Source: Cercophora sp. LCS_1 (lineage: Eukaryota > Ascomycota > Sordariomycetes > Sordariales > Lasiosphaeriaceae). Taken from it: a stretch of DNA of 64,000 nt. Numbering within the stretch: the stretch's first letter is position 1; every line of letters starts with the position of its first letter. The position numbers and the translations under genes were made by a program. The notes below the pieces were generated by a model. That model saw only the letters and a program-made list of their open reading frames with translations. It had not been told where the DNA came from and ran no database searches. Of this stretch, positions 1 through 12,313 are shown piece by piece. The stretch is taken from assembly GCA_036250225.1 (NCBI GenBank), contig JAPZLL010000005.1, forward strand, positions 248,001 to 312,000, read 5' to 3'.

Positions 1-1610
1 TTAGTCCACTCCACATTTGCGACCGTCTTGGAAATGCGCAACACAATAGAGTGTCTTGCCACCGAAGCTGTTACCACGCGCCTCGGGACAAGCGAGCGGT
101 TTTGTGTTTCAGGTTTTCCAGGTTGCATGGCTCCCACGACCACAGTCCAAAAAGACTCCGGCATTCCCCGGCGACAGCGAACCAAACAAAGCTGTGCCTC
201 TTAAGTTTCAAAACGCATCCTCGCTCCCGTCAGCTCGGGGTGTTGCCTGTCGGAAGGTGCACTGTAACCACCCCTTTTGCTCCGAAATGGCAAAAGCCAA
301 TGCAGCGTGACACCAGCCGCTAGAGCGGACACTATTGGGGGCCATCATCCACGTCAGCTTCCTTCTCGGGATGGTTACACCAGTGCAGATACACTCCAAA
401 GGCGTGTGACATCGATGATGATCAGAAAACAGCCTTTGGTTCCGGCAACCGCCATGCTCGGGACTCAGTAACTTGATCTCAAAAGTCGTCCCAGGTGAAA
501 CCAGTACCAGTGAAGACAATAATGTTTCCGGCTTTCAACAAATTGTCCCAAGAGGCACACGAGAGATATTCGGTCGGTCATTACGTGGGCTCGGCGAGTG
601 CAAGTTGGCAACCTCAGCTGCAAATGATGCAGGTAGGAAGGGGTGAGAGCGTTTTGGAGTCTTCTATACCTAGGGTCAGAGATCACACAACAGCTCCAGG
701 AGTGAGGCACTACACTAATAAGGACATCGATACGGCTCAAGCATAGAGTCTTCCAGAACAATCAAGGTGTTGACCAAGCCACGAACCTTGAACAAACCTC
801 GATCCAATGTCATGTTTCAGACCAAAAGCTCATTATAGTGTTATGAGCAGCATATCCTTGGTTGAACTGTCAAAATCTCAAATAACTGCATGGAAGTCCC
901 AAGCAGATCCACGACACTCACCGGGACAAGACATTCAAACCCAGGTTTCAAGCAAGGAGCTCAGTTCCAGTTTTGAAATTTGATTATATCTGCTAGGCTC
1001 TGCCCGTTGGCCAACTGTACAAGTTGGATCCTCAACATATTTGAAAACACGCCAGTTATGCCCTCCAGCTAACCACACTTAGCTCGGGGATGCTCCGCTC
1101 CCTGTTTAGCTACTAGCACACTACCTAAAAATAGCGAAACCGCCTTGATATCGACTTATCGATAGAACCAGCCTCGTTTCTCAAAGGTTCGGGCTTAGTA
1201 GACTCAATCCTCGAACTTCGGACATTCATGGTGAAAGGGTTGAACACATCCCACAGAAAGAGTGCATAACCTTGATCCATGATTGACCAGTAGCCACTAA
1301 ACAGGAGACCGGCCAAGCTATATCACAAATTACTTGTACAGTTTATGAGCTGCCTGCCTGCAATGCAAAGTAAAGAAAGACCCGGCAAACTACCGAATCC
1401 ACAAAACCCCTGCTTTGTTTTTGCTACGCCGTCAGGACCCCAACAAACAAATGGAAATCAACAATAACTCCAACAAGCAGCAAGTGCCGATGCTGCAGGA
1501 AAAATCAACCCGGCCCATCGTTTTCTTCCTCACGATTTTGCCGTTCTACTCGGTCCCCGACGAACAGATACCGCCCGCTCCCCCAACCAAATGCCGACCT
1601 GGCTGTGACC
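1..1610. other. Intergenic region, no gene recognised
   Basis: Only short overlapping open frames occur here, mostly starting at non-ATG codons, and none resembles a known protein or joins at splice sites into a longer frame. The part nearest 1610 is the 3' flank of NUP133. No tRNA, rRNA or repeat was recognised. Confidence 0.6.
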
Positions 1611-4600
1611 CTAAACTCCAAAGAGATCGATCTTTCTGTCCGCGGGCAGGCCGCCAAACAACGCAACGCCGTTCCCATTCTCAGTGACAACCTCGATCGC
1701 GTCTCTGATATTCGAGGCACCCTTCTTCTCTACCGTATGGCGGTGGTACGCTTTAACCACCGTCTGCTCCGCAGCATCCCATGTCGTCCGGAACCACTTC
1801 TCCAGTTGGTGTTTCTCAATGAATGTGCGAAGCTTTGTGTCATCAGCCTTCATGATTTCGAGGAGCTTGCTGCGGTAACCGTCGTCCATGTCGTCCCATC
1901 GGCGATCAAGCCTGTCGGTGAAGACACCCATGGCTTCCGAGGGCTTGACAACCGGCCGCTTCAGCTTAGGATCACGTTGGACTGCATCCTTGTTAGTCTA
2001 TTCAGATGTAAAGCAAAGGGCAAGGGCAGACTTACGATCATCGCTGATTGCAAACATGGTGCTGTACGCGGCGGTGTGGCCGATGATTGAGAGCTGATCA
2101 AGGTCGTTCTTGTTATTCGTCTCATTGACCTTCTTCCAATCATCGCGGAGCAGGCATCTCCTCCAGATCAGGCGTTCGGCGTCAATGCGGTCCGTGCCTT
2201 TGAGGCCAAGCTTCGCGACCTCGAGGGCAAGGTAGAACTGATCACCGATGACGTCGTTATGGTGGCGTGGTAGATTGGCAAGCGTCAGCAGGTCGATGAG
2301 CGTGAGTGGCTGCAGTGCTTCGTGCTTAAGGAGTCGCGTAACTGCATCCTCAAAGATCTGGAAGAGGGCCTTCTGCTTCTTGGGGATCAGGACTCCAAAC
2401 TCCTTGACGGCGATCTCGGCTTCGGCGGTAACATCCACCCCCTCCTCGATAGTGGGTAGAATGAAAGTGTAAAGGCTATCCTGAATCTTGATCAACGCAA
2501 GTTCACAGTCGATCTTCTCCAGATTGGCCCCGTGCTTAACCTCGCTTTCCGAGTAGCCGCTGGTGGAACCCTTGTCTGAAGGCGCTGCCTCCTCTGCCAG
2601 CAGGGCAAGTTTGCCCAGGCTGAGCTCAATCTTCTTGTTCCACACCTGCTGCTCGCGAGAAAGACCGAGGTCAAGCAAGGTCTCGGCAGCGTGGTCGATG
2701 TCCTTTTCCCGCTCGACGTCATTAATCCATGAGATTTTTGCCAGCTCGGGCTTGGTCCTGAGATAGCTTGTCTGGTAGCCATTCTTATCGTAAGGGAACT
2801 CCAGCACGGCCCGGACCCCGCTGTTCTCGAGCAGGACCTCGTAGGCGTGGAAGGCAAAGTCAGCCCCGTACTCGTCGAAAAGGCGACCCATGTGCCGTTG
2901 CCTGCCATCCAACCGAGCGAATTCATCCTCTGCCTGGCCGCTGCCGGTAGGTGCCTCCAATGCGCTTTGCTCCAGGGCCAGAATCTGCTGTACGACGACC
3001 TCTGCCAGAGCCTCAAATGCCGAGTGCTCTTTCGCAAGATCGATGGCTTCATCCCACAGTCCATAGTCCTTGAGCTTGAGGATTTTATCGTACGAGTCCT
3101 TCTTGTAGGCTTGTTGATAGTTATTCCCGAGCTGTTGGGTCTTGACATCATCAGCCTGGAAAGCCCAGCTGCTGAATTCGTTCAAGGCCTTGAAGTAACG
3201 ATTGGTGAGTGGCGGCAAGGCGTCGCGAATCTTCTCGAGAAGCTTGGCGTCGACGACAGAATTCTCTGGAGTTGAAAGGTAGTACAGATCCAGCCATTGG
3301 TAACAAAACTCGACCAGCCGCTTGAGATTGTTGGCCACGAAGTGGGTAGCCGTCCACGGCTCGGGGATAGCGTTGCCGCCTGCGACTTTGTTCGGGTTGA
3401 CACCATAGCGTGGCCAGTTTTCGTTCCGGTAATCGTAAGCAATTCCCAAGGCACCGTTGTTGATAGTCACGGCCTCGTAAACGAGCCTATTCAGACCCTC
3501 CTCGTCCGTTTGCCGCTCCGTCCAGTTGTACTTGATGATTTGGTAGCCCCATGCTATGAAGATATCCAATCGCCACACATCGTTCAGGAACCAGTGCCGT
3601 ACAGGATCTACCTCCCCGATTGCAGTGTTGCATTCCGTCTTCTGCTGCTCATTGATGTAGACGGCGGTCTCGGAGATGAGCGTCTTCTTGTCCGGTTCCG
3701 TCCTCTCCGAGAGGAACTGTTCCTGCTTCTGCCAAATCCACGTCGCAACAGCCATCTTCTCTGCGTTGTAGAGAAGGATCCACCGTGTTCGGTCGTCGAG
3801 ATCCTGGACTGAGTCGTTGAGGTACGCGATAAGCCTGTCCAGGTAAGCACCCCGGGTCTTCATGTTGTGTTCGAGGGAGGCGGGGAGGTTGACGATGTAC
3901 GGTGTTTTCGAGGTGACAATCTCATGGCTCAACTCGATCGCGGCATCGCCAACCTCTTTTGCTGAGAATGGGAGATCGCGCTTGCCCTGGAAAACCAATG
4001 GATTGTCACTCTTTGTCCCAAAGAACACAGCCTGCTCCAATTTGCTTTTAGCGGTCACTTGTGGTGGCCTCTCACTTGCAAACCTGTCAACTTCTGTGAC
4101 AGCCACTCGGATGACACCCACACCCTGTAAAAGCAGAATGACGGCGGGATTCTTCGTTCGATGACGGTGAGCCCTCAACTCCTCGTGGGCGTTCGTCGGC
4201 TCTTCGATGCCGCACCCTGTCACTTCTAGGGTATCACTTTCCCGCAAGTCCACCACATCCTCAAAGGTAGCCGGAATAATATGGCTGTCTTCCTGTAGCT
4301 GCGAGTCGGGGGAGTCCGGAGGGGAGGCCATCGAGGCAATGACAACGGCACGATCGAAGACGACGAAGGCGACCAGGGCAGGACGAGGAAGGTATACGCG
4401 GGGCTTTGTGGCCGCAGGGGTGCGAACGGGGGTGGTGTAAGACGTCAGAGGCCGAACCGTGCCGACAGCGGCGCCCTCAACTGACATCACAACCTCGACA
4501 AGGGAGAACCGGGATTTGCGCTTGCCGTTGAATGTCACCAAAAGCAGGAGGTGTTGAATGTCATCCTGCTCATGGGACAGAGCTCGACTGAGCCGGCTCA

Positions 4601-5913
4601 TGTTGACGTACCGTTGCTCCAAGCCTCGCGGTACAAAGGTGAAATCGAGAACCTCGAACGACTCCTGGGGATATTCCAGAGTGTCGAGATCTGTCTGCTG
4701 TATCTCCCGCACAAGCTCGTCTCGGATATCGATGTCGGTCAAGAGATCATGGCGACCGCCCCTGTGAACCTTCCAGCAGCTCAAACGACCCTTGGTCGTG
4801 GCCGCAACAACCACCCGCTCCCCGATCTTCGAGCCTTGGCTAGCTCTAGCGGCCGCAATGTCTTGACGGAGGGTAGAAGAGCTTAGAGCATGCCGAAGGC
4901 TACCAAAGAACCCACTCGAGCTCACGCTCAGGCTGTTGCGAAGGAACTGAACTGAGATGCTGGGCCGGCCATGGGTATCCCTCACGCTCATGTACGCGAG
5001 CCTTCCACTGCTGAAGGCGAGAACAAAACCTGCCGACTCGGCATTGACGATCTGCACCACCTGTTCCCCTGAAAACATTCCCGATATCGAATCCTCAACC
5101 CCGCTCCGTTGCTGACGGATAAAGTCGAGAGTTGCTGCATTGGAGATTGATTCCCAGTATGCGATCTTGCCGCTCACTGGCATCACAACCACCAGACCAG
5201 GCTCTTCTGATGCTGACGTCGGAGAAACAAGAGAGCCCAATGGGAGAGGGTCCGAGGCGTGCTTCGACGGATACGGGAGTGTAAATGTGAATGTCTCGGG
5301 CGAGGAGGTGGTTGAGGTATAGGGCCAGACGAACGCATGAGTATGTGTAAGGCTGAGAGCGTATCCTGTGGACGCGAACACGGCGCCATGCTGGCGATCT
5401 TTGGAAGTGTTTAGCAATGGAAAGGCGGCTGACGAGGTAGAACCGAGGCTGGCCTTACTTTGGGGCTCCGCGCGGAGTCTGTCTGGCAGTCCTGGCAGTT
5501 TGCTGACGGTGTAGGCATTGTTTTGAGTCTGATATTTATCATTGTCAGTAAGCTGGGGAAAAGAGCGCGGATATCAAAGTGCGACAGACCAGGATGACGC
5601 TTCCATCTCCTTTACTTGCCCTCTCGCCAGGCTTTGGTTTTTTGGAGCGCACACTGAGCTCTTTCCGCGGCGCGCTCACTGTTGTCTCAATTCCGTCGCG
5701 CTTGATACCGAGTAGGTCAATCTTGTCGGACTTGACCTCGAACATTTCGGGGGGCGCTTCGGGGTTGACAAAGGTCGTCTCGGACAACGGCACCCGCTGG
5801 CGCTTGGCCTTGGGCTGCTGAACCGAGGCATCCGAGCTAAGGGGACGCTGTCGCCGTCTGCTACTTCGGGTGCCCTTTGCTGGGCCGCCCTCTTGAAGAG
5901 CGGGCGAGAACAT
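1611..5913 (-). CDS. NUP133: Nucleoporin NUP133
   Basis: Structural nucleoporin of the Y-shaped (Nup84/Nup107) complex that coats the nuclear pore membrane. Inferred exons on the minus strand: 5913-5590, 5528-2036, 1981-1611, giving 1395 residues, close to the size I expect for filamentous fungal Nup133. The N-terminal about 110 residues are basic and low complexity (RSSRRRQRP). A seven-bladed beta-propeller region follows from the NNAYTVSKLPGLP segment, then a long alpha-helical stack, with the C-terminus ending in KIDLFGV. The second intron (1982-2035) has a GTAAGT donor and closes in phase through a GATGCAG acceptor. The first intron uses a weak GTCTGT donor, so its 5' boundary is less certain. 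ATG at 5913 is the only plausible start. It diverges from the AFG1-like gene across a 0.9-kb shared upstream region. Confidence 0.93.
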
Positions 5914-6830
5914 GGTGCGTCGTCGCGATGAACGCCGACGCCGTGAGCTACGAGTCGGTTTGCGCGACGATGGGCGGAGTTGGCACGGCGATGCCTCAAA
6001 TCATTGCACTCGGGATCGAACGCGATGCAAATGGCTGGCGGGTTCGTGTCGGAGATGCTGATGGTGCAAATTTGAATTGCGGGATGGGGAAGTTGGGGAC
6101 GGCTCAGATGGCAAGGTAAGGTGGTTGCAGAAGCCCGAGTGACGAAGCATCCATCGATTGGATCTTGTTGACTTGGGCAAAAAATCTGGAGCGCGCGACT
6201 GGCCAGTGCTCGATCGCTAAGGTACCACTGAGCCCAGCTGCCAGCAATCTTCACACGGCTAGAACCCGATTGAGCAGCCCCACTTTCCACCCACGAGGCG
6301 CTGAGGCGCGAACACGCAGACCGCTGGGGCAACAGCACACAGCTTGACCTGGACGGAATCTTTACGGCCAATCACAACCCACCAAGTATCGAGGAAACAA
6401 TGCATGGCTTGGATTTGGGCAAGCTTCTTGCGAATCACGCTCTCTCATTGTAGGTTAAATGCCTCGTACTTATGGTGTCTTTCAATATTTCTAGATCAAT
6501 CTTGAGCTGTAATACTTGCTCTCATCCCTTTGGTGGGACAACCTTCGATGCGGCAACCAGATGCAGGACCGCCTTCAATGAGAAATTTGGTGACATCATT
6601 TCGAAGTGGTCCCCCTCCAAGAACAAATGCTGTCCGTGCGTAATGGGTCGTTCTCGCGGCGAGCTCTGCAAATCTCGGTCAACCGACCCCCTTTCTCACA
6701 TTGTGTCACATACATCCCATCCTCGTAACCATCTATTTAGTTTATATTCAAGTCATGTCATTATTTTCTTTTGATTCTTTTTCCCCGGTCAGATAATCTC
6801 ATTGAGAATCTCATTTATGTCGGCACGTTC
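5914..6830. other. Divergent upstream region, NUP133 / AFG1-like
   Basis: This 917-bp gap separates two diverging genes and presumably holds both promoters. Open frames in it are short and unconvincing. No RNA gene or repeat was recognised. Confidence 0.5.
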
Positions 6831-8753
6831 ATGATGAGTCGAGTTGCAACGTCCGTGACAATCACCGATCCCCTCGTCAAATATCACTCTTTGGTTGCGA
6901 CTGGCGTCTATCACCCAGATGCGGCCCAGTACCGACTGGCGCACCACTTGCAAAAACTTTATATGAGACTCAAGGATTACACACCTGCTCAAGAATACAG
7001 GACAAGGCTACACCGTGTCGCCCAAGTGGTGGACAAAGCTAAGCCAGAACACGGCCATGAGCTTGCGTCCGCAAGTCATCCCATAAGACGGAACCCTCTC
7101 TTTGCTCGATTCTTCCGGACTTCTGCGGACAATGATGGGGATGCCCTGGCACTAACGAGAGTGCTCACCAGTCATCAGGCCGCCCTGTCGGTTGACTCTC
7201 CAAAGGGGCTCTTTCTCTCCGGAGAAGTTGGAACTGGAAAATCCATGCTCCTGGATCTTCTAGCCGAGGGCCTTCCCACATATCGCAAGAAGAGATGGCA
7301 CTTCAACACATTCATGTTGCATGCCATTTCCAAGTTGGAGCAATTTCGAAAAGACCGTCCCCAGGCATCAGGGGCTCTCGATGAGTACTCCCTGTTGTGG
7401 GTAGCAAAAGAGCTGGTTGGGAAGTCTCCCATCCTGTTCCTTGATGAATTTCAACTTCCAGACAGAGCTGCGAGCAAAATTATGAACAACCTTTTTATTG
7501 CCTTCTTTCAGCTTGGTGGCGTCCTTATTGCTTCTTCAAACCGGATGCCCGAGGAGCTTGAGAAGGCGACTGGCGGCTATCACTCTCCACCCGCCACCGG
7601 TGGGTTGCTGGAGCAAGTGTTTGGGATGGGCAAAAGGCGCCCCACCGGCGAGCTGTTTGGCCAAAGTAGCGACTTTGCCGCATTTCTCGAAGTTCTCAAG
7701 TCCAGATGTGACTTTTACCACATGGAAGGGTCTCAAGATTGGCGGCGCAGGGAATGCTCAGTCGAAACAAGACGTGCTTCCCGTCCAGAACTAAACCTCT
7801 CCAACACATCGAGCGACGGCATCGTCGACGAGCCTACAAGCGAGGTCTCGAAAGGCAACCCTGCGCAGCCGGTGATGTACTTCTTGTTATCCGACAGCGA
7901 AGCATGGGAACACCTCACGTCTTGTTCCGGCCTCTCTTCTTCTGTCTCCAACAATTGGAAACCGGCTTCTCTTATTGTTTACGGACGAAAAGTTCACGTT
8001 CCAAGACAACAAAAAGGGGTTGCGTATTGGGATTTCGCAGACCTGGTGAGCTCGTTCGGTCCAGCCGATTACCTCACACTGGCATCAAACTACCACACGT
8101 TTATCATCGATCAGGTCCCAGTACTGCCGTTATCCATGAAGAACGAAGCGCGTAGGTTCATCACCTTTTTGGACACGCTGTACGAGTCACGATGCAAGCT
8201 CATCATCCGAGCGGAGGCCGGTCCTGATGGCCTTTTCTTTCCAGAGATGAGGGGAGGGGCCAGTAGGTCTGATGTTCAACCAAAAGATAAGGCCCAGGAC
8301 GAAGCCGAGGATGCGACGTATTCCGAGACCATTGCAGAGGTTTTCCAGGACCAAATGTCCCCGTTCCGCCCCAACATCTCAAGTTATTCGGAATCCAAAA
8401 ACGCCAAGTACGACCCCGATCAAGACTCCGATTTCAAGATCGAACCAGACAAAAGGATCGATTTTGGAAAGACCAGTGCTTTCACCGGCGAGGACGAAAG
8501 GTTTGCCTATAAGCGAGCAACGAGTCGTCTCTGGGAGCTCTGTAGCGCACAGTGGCACGCAAGGACAGGAGACTGGTGGCAGCCACTTCCTCAAGATTCG
8601 AGGCACTGGGAAAGCAGCGAGCCTTCGTCACCGCTCCCTGATCACCCGGCGAATAGCTCGCGCAGTGAGATCACGATGGGACCCTCGGTGGAAATCGAGG
8701 AGCCAGTTGGCCTGGAAAGGTTCCGTATTGCGGCCATGAAGAATCAGAGCTGA
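6831..8753 (+). CDS. AFG1-like AAA-type ATPase
   Basis: AFG1/LACE1 family P-loop ATPase, a mitochondrial inner-membrane-associated family linked to protein quality control. It is a single exon of 640 residues. Walker A is GEVGTGKS at about residues 131-138, Walker B is LFLDEF at about 202-207, and an SSNRMPEE segment at 235-242 matches the family's sensor/arginine region. Upstream is the family's YHSLVATGVYHPDAAQ segment. The C-terminal half carries family-like blocks (LIVYGRKVHVP, YHTFIIDQVPVL, FLDTLYESRCKL) and then a charged tail. ATG at 6831 was chosen as the first in-frame ATG; the frame is open about 60 nt further upstream, but only from a TTG. The N-terminus is not a strongly obvious mitochondrial presequence. 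Yeast Afg1 is about 500 residues, so this copy has a long insert and tail and may be a paralogue. Confidence 0.88.
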   Translation: MMSRVATSVTITDPLVKYHSLVATGVYHPDAAQYRLAHHLQKLYMRLKDYTPAQEYRTRLHRVAQVVDKAKPEHGHELASASHPIRRNPLFARFFRTSADNDGDALALTRVLTSHQAALSVDSPKGLFLSGEVGTGKSMLLDLLAEGLPTYRKKRWHFNTFMLHAISKLEQFRKDRPQASGALDEYSLLWVAKELVGKSPILFLDEFQLPDRAASKIMNNLFIAFFQLGGVLIASSNRMPEELEKATGGYHSPPATGGLLEQVFGMGKRRPTGELFGQSSDFAAFLEVLKSRCDFYHMEGSQDWRRRECSVETRRASRPELNLSNTSSDGIVDEPTSEVSKGNPAQPVMYFLLSDSEAWEHLTSCSGLSSSVSNNWKPASLIVYGRKVHVPRQQKGVAYWDFADLVSSFGPADYLTLASNYHTFIIDQVPVLPLSMKNEARRFITFLDTLYESRCKLIIRAEAGPDGLFFPEMRGGASRSDVQPKDKAQDEAEDATYSETIAEVFQDQMSPFRPNISSYSESKNAKYDPDQDSDFKIEPDKRIDFGKTSAFTGEDERFAYKRATSRLWELCSAQWHARTGDWWQPLPQDSRHWESSEPSSPLPDHPANSSRSEITMGPSVEIEEPVGLERFRIAAMKNQS

Positions 8754-9792
8754 TGGCGAGATCGGGAAGGCTTTATTTATGCAAACGCGTACAGATTGTT
8801 GGCTCCCCAAGTTGGTGATATAAAAATCCGCACACTGAATACGGCTGAGGCCGCTCCAATGCCCTCCACCAGTTGGCTTTCAACCCAACAGGTAGACGGA
8901 CAAGATATCCAGAGTTGGAAATATTATTTTAAGGCCTGTGGAATACTATTTGATGCCCTTGAATACTACCTCGGCCTCATTTCTCGAGGCAAGGGTGCCT
9001 CTGAATTTGTTGATGTGCGATTCATTTTGTCATGGACTTGCCCCCAGAGAATATCATTGGCGTTGACTGTGGAGCGCGCATCATGGATTGGCACGGGGAA
9101 CCAGGAAGATGGAATACGGCTAGGCTGGCCGAGGCGCACCTGGTCCGACGGTGTCCCCAGTGTCGCATGCAGTCCTTGGTGTGCCATGATTGGCAGTTCA
9201 AGCGTCACAGTCAAGGCGGGTCATTTCCGATGGCTCCGGACGGGGAAAACACCCCGGGGGTGAGGAACTGCCAAAAGCGCGTGCCAAAACATGTTGACTT
9301 GAGAATGTTCAGTTTGACGGATCGGTAAAGCGTTTCATGGGTTACCTGCCGGGCGGCTTGCTGAATTCTGCTTGGAGCAAAAACAAGTTGGAACGTTGAA
9401 TGAATTAAGACCCATTTTTGCCGGGCTCGTCACCGATTCCCCCTCCCGAACATGGCCAATCGACGGCCCCGCATACAACGACTTGGCTACAACGTCTGGG
9501 GAAGCAGAGGCCGGAAGGAGTCCCGCCGGAATCTGGGTACGGTCCTGGTGTGCAGTCTACCTGGGAGCAATCTTCCCCACTGTGTTCCTCGCTTACACGC
9601 CAGAGGCCGAGAAGTACTGGTGGTGGCGTGGTATGTCACTGCTTGGTGTGATGGCGGTGCCAGTCTGGGGATGTCGCCTGTACGTATCTCAAGTAGCCTA
9701 CTGCTCCGCAGCAATGGCAGAAACGGTGTCTTCTTCTCTTTCACAACATCGCCCATCTGCCGTGGAATGAGGCCCAGCGCTCTGGACTCGGA
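8754..9792. other. Intergenic region with unassigned open frames
   Basis: This is the 3' flank of the AFG1-like gene and the 5' flank of the GT90 gene. Three overlapping frames are open between about 9372 and 9826. One could encode two hydrophobic segments (around YLGAIFPTVFLAYTP and SLLGVMAVPVWG), but I recognise no family and cannot join it to the GT90 frame in a way that is clearly better than starting at 9793. A GTACGT/CCGCAG pair near 9685-9713 might be a leader intron. Confidence 0.4.
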
Positions 9793-11295
9793 ATGGTTGG
9801 CCAAGCCATGGGTGAGAGCAAGTTGAAGCCTCGGCAGCGGCGCCGACTGAGAAATGTCACTTATGCGCTAGGCGGTTGCCTGTCCCTCTACTGCTTCTTA
9901 TTCCTCTCCTCCACGCCATCCACAACCGACAACGCAACATCATCGCACTTGCCTCTAAGAGCACCTTCGATACCCCTTACCCCTGAGCTCCTCAACGACC
10001 TCTCACTCGGCGAGGCCCGATGCAGCGCCGCCTTCCCAGGTCTGACCAAGGAAGTTGACGGCGCTGTAGCCCAAGGGCCCTTCAACGTCAAGCCACACGG
10101 CGACACAGGACCCGTTCAGGGCAGAATCAAAGATGGCCAAGTCAGCCTCCTCTCCAACCACGACATCCCCGATCCATGACCTAATAGCCAAATCCCAGCT
10201 CTACATCATCCACGCCCAGCGCAAAGCCGACCTCTCCCGCGACATGCTCAACGTAAGCCGTCCACCACCAAGGCTCGCAAGAGTATGGAAACCATCTAAC
10301 CCTCCCAGTCCCGCACAGCAGCCCTCCACCAACTTCACCGCGCCATCCTAACCTCGCCCTCCCCTCTCCCCGACACAATCTTCACCCTCAACTTCCAAGA
10401 CCAACCCTTCGGCACAGCCTTCACCTACAGCCGCGCCGCGGACCCCAAGCCCCGCTCCAGCAGCGACGCCAACCGCGACTTCCTGATGCCGCACTTCTCC
10501 TTCTGGGCCTGGAACCTCCCCTTCATCGGCTCCATGTCGCGCGCATCAGCCGCCATCACCTCCCTCGAAGCCGAATACAGCCAAGCATGGCACAAGAAGA
10601 TCCCCAAGGCCGTATGGCGCGGCACAGCCTGGTTCAACAGCGTGCACGCCCCACGGCTCCGCTTCGACCTGCTCAACACAGCAAAGGGCAAGCCGTGGGC
10701 GGACGTGGAGACGCTGGAATGGACACGGAGCAGCAACGGCCCCAATAACGCGAGCAACGCGCTCAGGATCGAAGACTTTTGTCGGTATAAATACGTGCTG
10801 CACACCGAGGGGGTGACGTATAGCGGGCGGTTCCAGTTCTTGCAAATGTGTAAAAGTGTGGTGGTAAGTCCGCCGCTGCAATGGTGGCAGCACTTGACGC
10901 ATATGGTGCGGCCGGTGTTTTCGAGTGAGTTGGATTTGGAGAACACCAAGTCGTGGAAGGAGGGGAAAAAGAGGTGGGTGCCTACTGAGCGGATAAGGGA
11001 GGTGTGGCCGGTTAGGTATCAGCCTGAGGAGGCGAACATGGTGTTTGTGTCCAAGGATTGGTCGGATTTGGAGGATACGATTTCCTGGTTGGAGGAGCAT
11101 CCAAAGGTGGCCGAGGGCATTGCTAAAAGACAGAGGGAGCTGTTCGTGGGAGGGGGCTATTTTAGCCCTGCGGCCGAGGCTTGCTACTGGAGGGCCTTGG
11201 TGAGAGGGTGGGCAAAGGTTGCAAAGACCGAGGGGATGGGCTGGGACGAGCTTGAAGGCCAGACGTTTGAGGGTTTTGTACTTGGCCAAACTTGA
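9793..11295 (+). CDS. Glycosyltransferase family 90 (CAP10-like) protein
   Basis: Type II membrane glycosyltransferase of the GT90/CAP10 family (relatives of capsule-associated CAP10 and Rumi/POGLUT1), expected in the Golgi or ER lumen. Exons 9793-10140, 10199-10252 and 10309-11295 give 462 residues. A short basic tail (RQRRRLRN) precedes one hydrophobic anchor (residues about 23-41). Family blocks follow: GPVQGRIKDGQLYII, RTAALHQLHRAIL, DQPFGTAF, KAVWRGTAWFNS, RYKYVLHTEGVTYSGRF and LTHMVRPVFSSELD. The second exon is only 54 nt. Without the two introns the frame breaks exactly inside the conserved GRIKDGQ-LYII segment, which supports the splicing. The donor of intron 1 (GTCAGC) is weak. The ATG at 9808 is an alternative start. 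Substrate cannot be told from the sequence. Confidence 0.9.
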
Positions 11296-11603
11296 GCCTG
11301 TGGCGTCGGTGCTTGCGAGAGTGTAGAGAAACAAATAGAGAAATAGGGTCAAAATGCCCGGCTGAAGCTTCAGGAGTTGTGCAGTGTCTTTCTTGATAAC
11401 GCTCCGCCGGGAATCATCATGTCTCGCTGTTCCATGCCCTGCGATTTACCAGTGTGCTCTTCAACTCTGAGGTTAGCATCGAGTTCAGCAGTCAGCCTGA
11501 GCAAACAACGAAACTGTTGCGCGCTTTCCATGAACCACTTCATTAGCATCAAGTCAACCCCAAAAAAAAACTCCATACTCCATGCCATAGCCCCCTTTCG
11601 AAC
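11296..11603. other. Convergent 3' region, GT90 / TCA17
   Basis: This 308-bp gap lies between two convergent genes. Apart from a short A-run near 11565 I see nothing in it. It presumably holds the two 3' untranslated regions. Confidence 0.5.
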
Positions 11604-12313
11604 TCAAAGATTCGTAACACCCGGCGTCCAACCCTCCCCTATCCTCCTCATATCCTCCGAAAACTTCTTGCTCACAATCTTCTTTCCGCCCGTCCCCCCA
11701 GGAGGGGAGTGCTCATCCGGGTCGAAAAAAGGATTCTGCAACAACTTGATCCACGCCGTTTGAATCGCTTTGAACACCTATATCACCCATCAGTCAAAAC
11801 CATCGGCAGGTATATCACAGCCCAAACGGAGCTAAACTCACAGGCTTCATCTCCCCTTCCCTCAACCCAACTGCTGCAGCCAGCCTCCTCCCTCCAGCGC
11901 CATCCACCAATCCCGCCGCTACAGCGCCATCGATTCTCCTCCCACGCATGTCTACCACCACTACAAACTTCACGCCCGTGTTGGTCTCGAAGCCATACGA
12001 CGCCAGACGCTCGTCGACGGCGTGGAGGAGGCCATAGTCCCCTGTTAGGCCAACATGGTTGGCCTGGTATTGACGGGCGCGCAGCTCAAAGACATCGAGA
12101 GTGCTGGAGAGGAGGAGAGAGAACTGGAGCGGGGTTCGAACGGGGGTAAGGGTATTCGTGGCGGGGTCGTAAGATGGGAAGATGGAGATGTGGAGGGGGT
12201 TATTCTGAGAGATGGAGGTCAGCGAACGTGTTGCTTCTAGAACCGATGGGAGGACTGGTTACGTTGCGACCGATTACACCTAGGCAGGCGATTGACGGGA
12301 TTGCGGTCGCCAT
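11604..12313 (-). CDS. TCA17: TRAPP subunit, sedlin family (TCA17/TRAPPC2L-like)
   Basis: Small longin-fold (sedlin) subunit of the TRAPP vesicle-tethering complex acting at the Golgi. Minus-strand exons 12313-12263, 12204-11842 and 11777-11604 give 195 residues. The start ATAIPSIACLGVIGRN continues across intron 1 into NNPLHISIFPSYDP, the expected first two strands of the longin fold. LQFSLLLSSTLDVFELRAR and LLHAVDERLASYGFETNTG are the middle helices, and KFVVVVDMRGRRIDGA is a late strand. Exon 3 supplies the C-terminal helix (VFKAIQTAWIKLLQNPFF) and a fungal tail. Both introns are in phase 0. The start ATG at 12313 gives the shortest clean N-terminus expected for the family; an open frame upstream is in the 5' flank. 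TRS20/TRAPPC2 is the alternative paralogue, but the ACLGVIGRN start fits TRAPPC2L better. Confidence 0.88.

Noticed and set aside
9372..9770. Open frame with two hydrophobic segments upstream of the GT90 gene
   Set aside because: No family recognised, non-ATG start, and joining it to GT90 in the right phase is not supported; kept only as a remark.
10546..11352. 268-codon open frame antisense to the GT90 gene
   Set aside because: Shadow frame in GC-rich coding DNA; His/Pro/Leu-rich composition and no recognisable domain.
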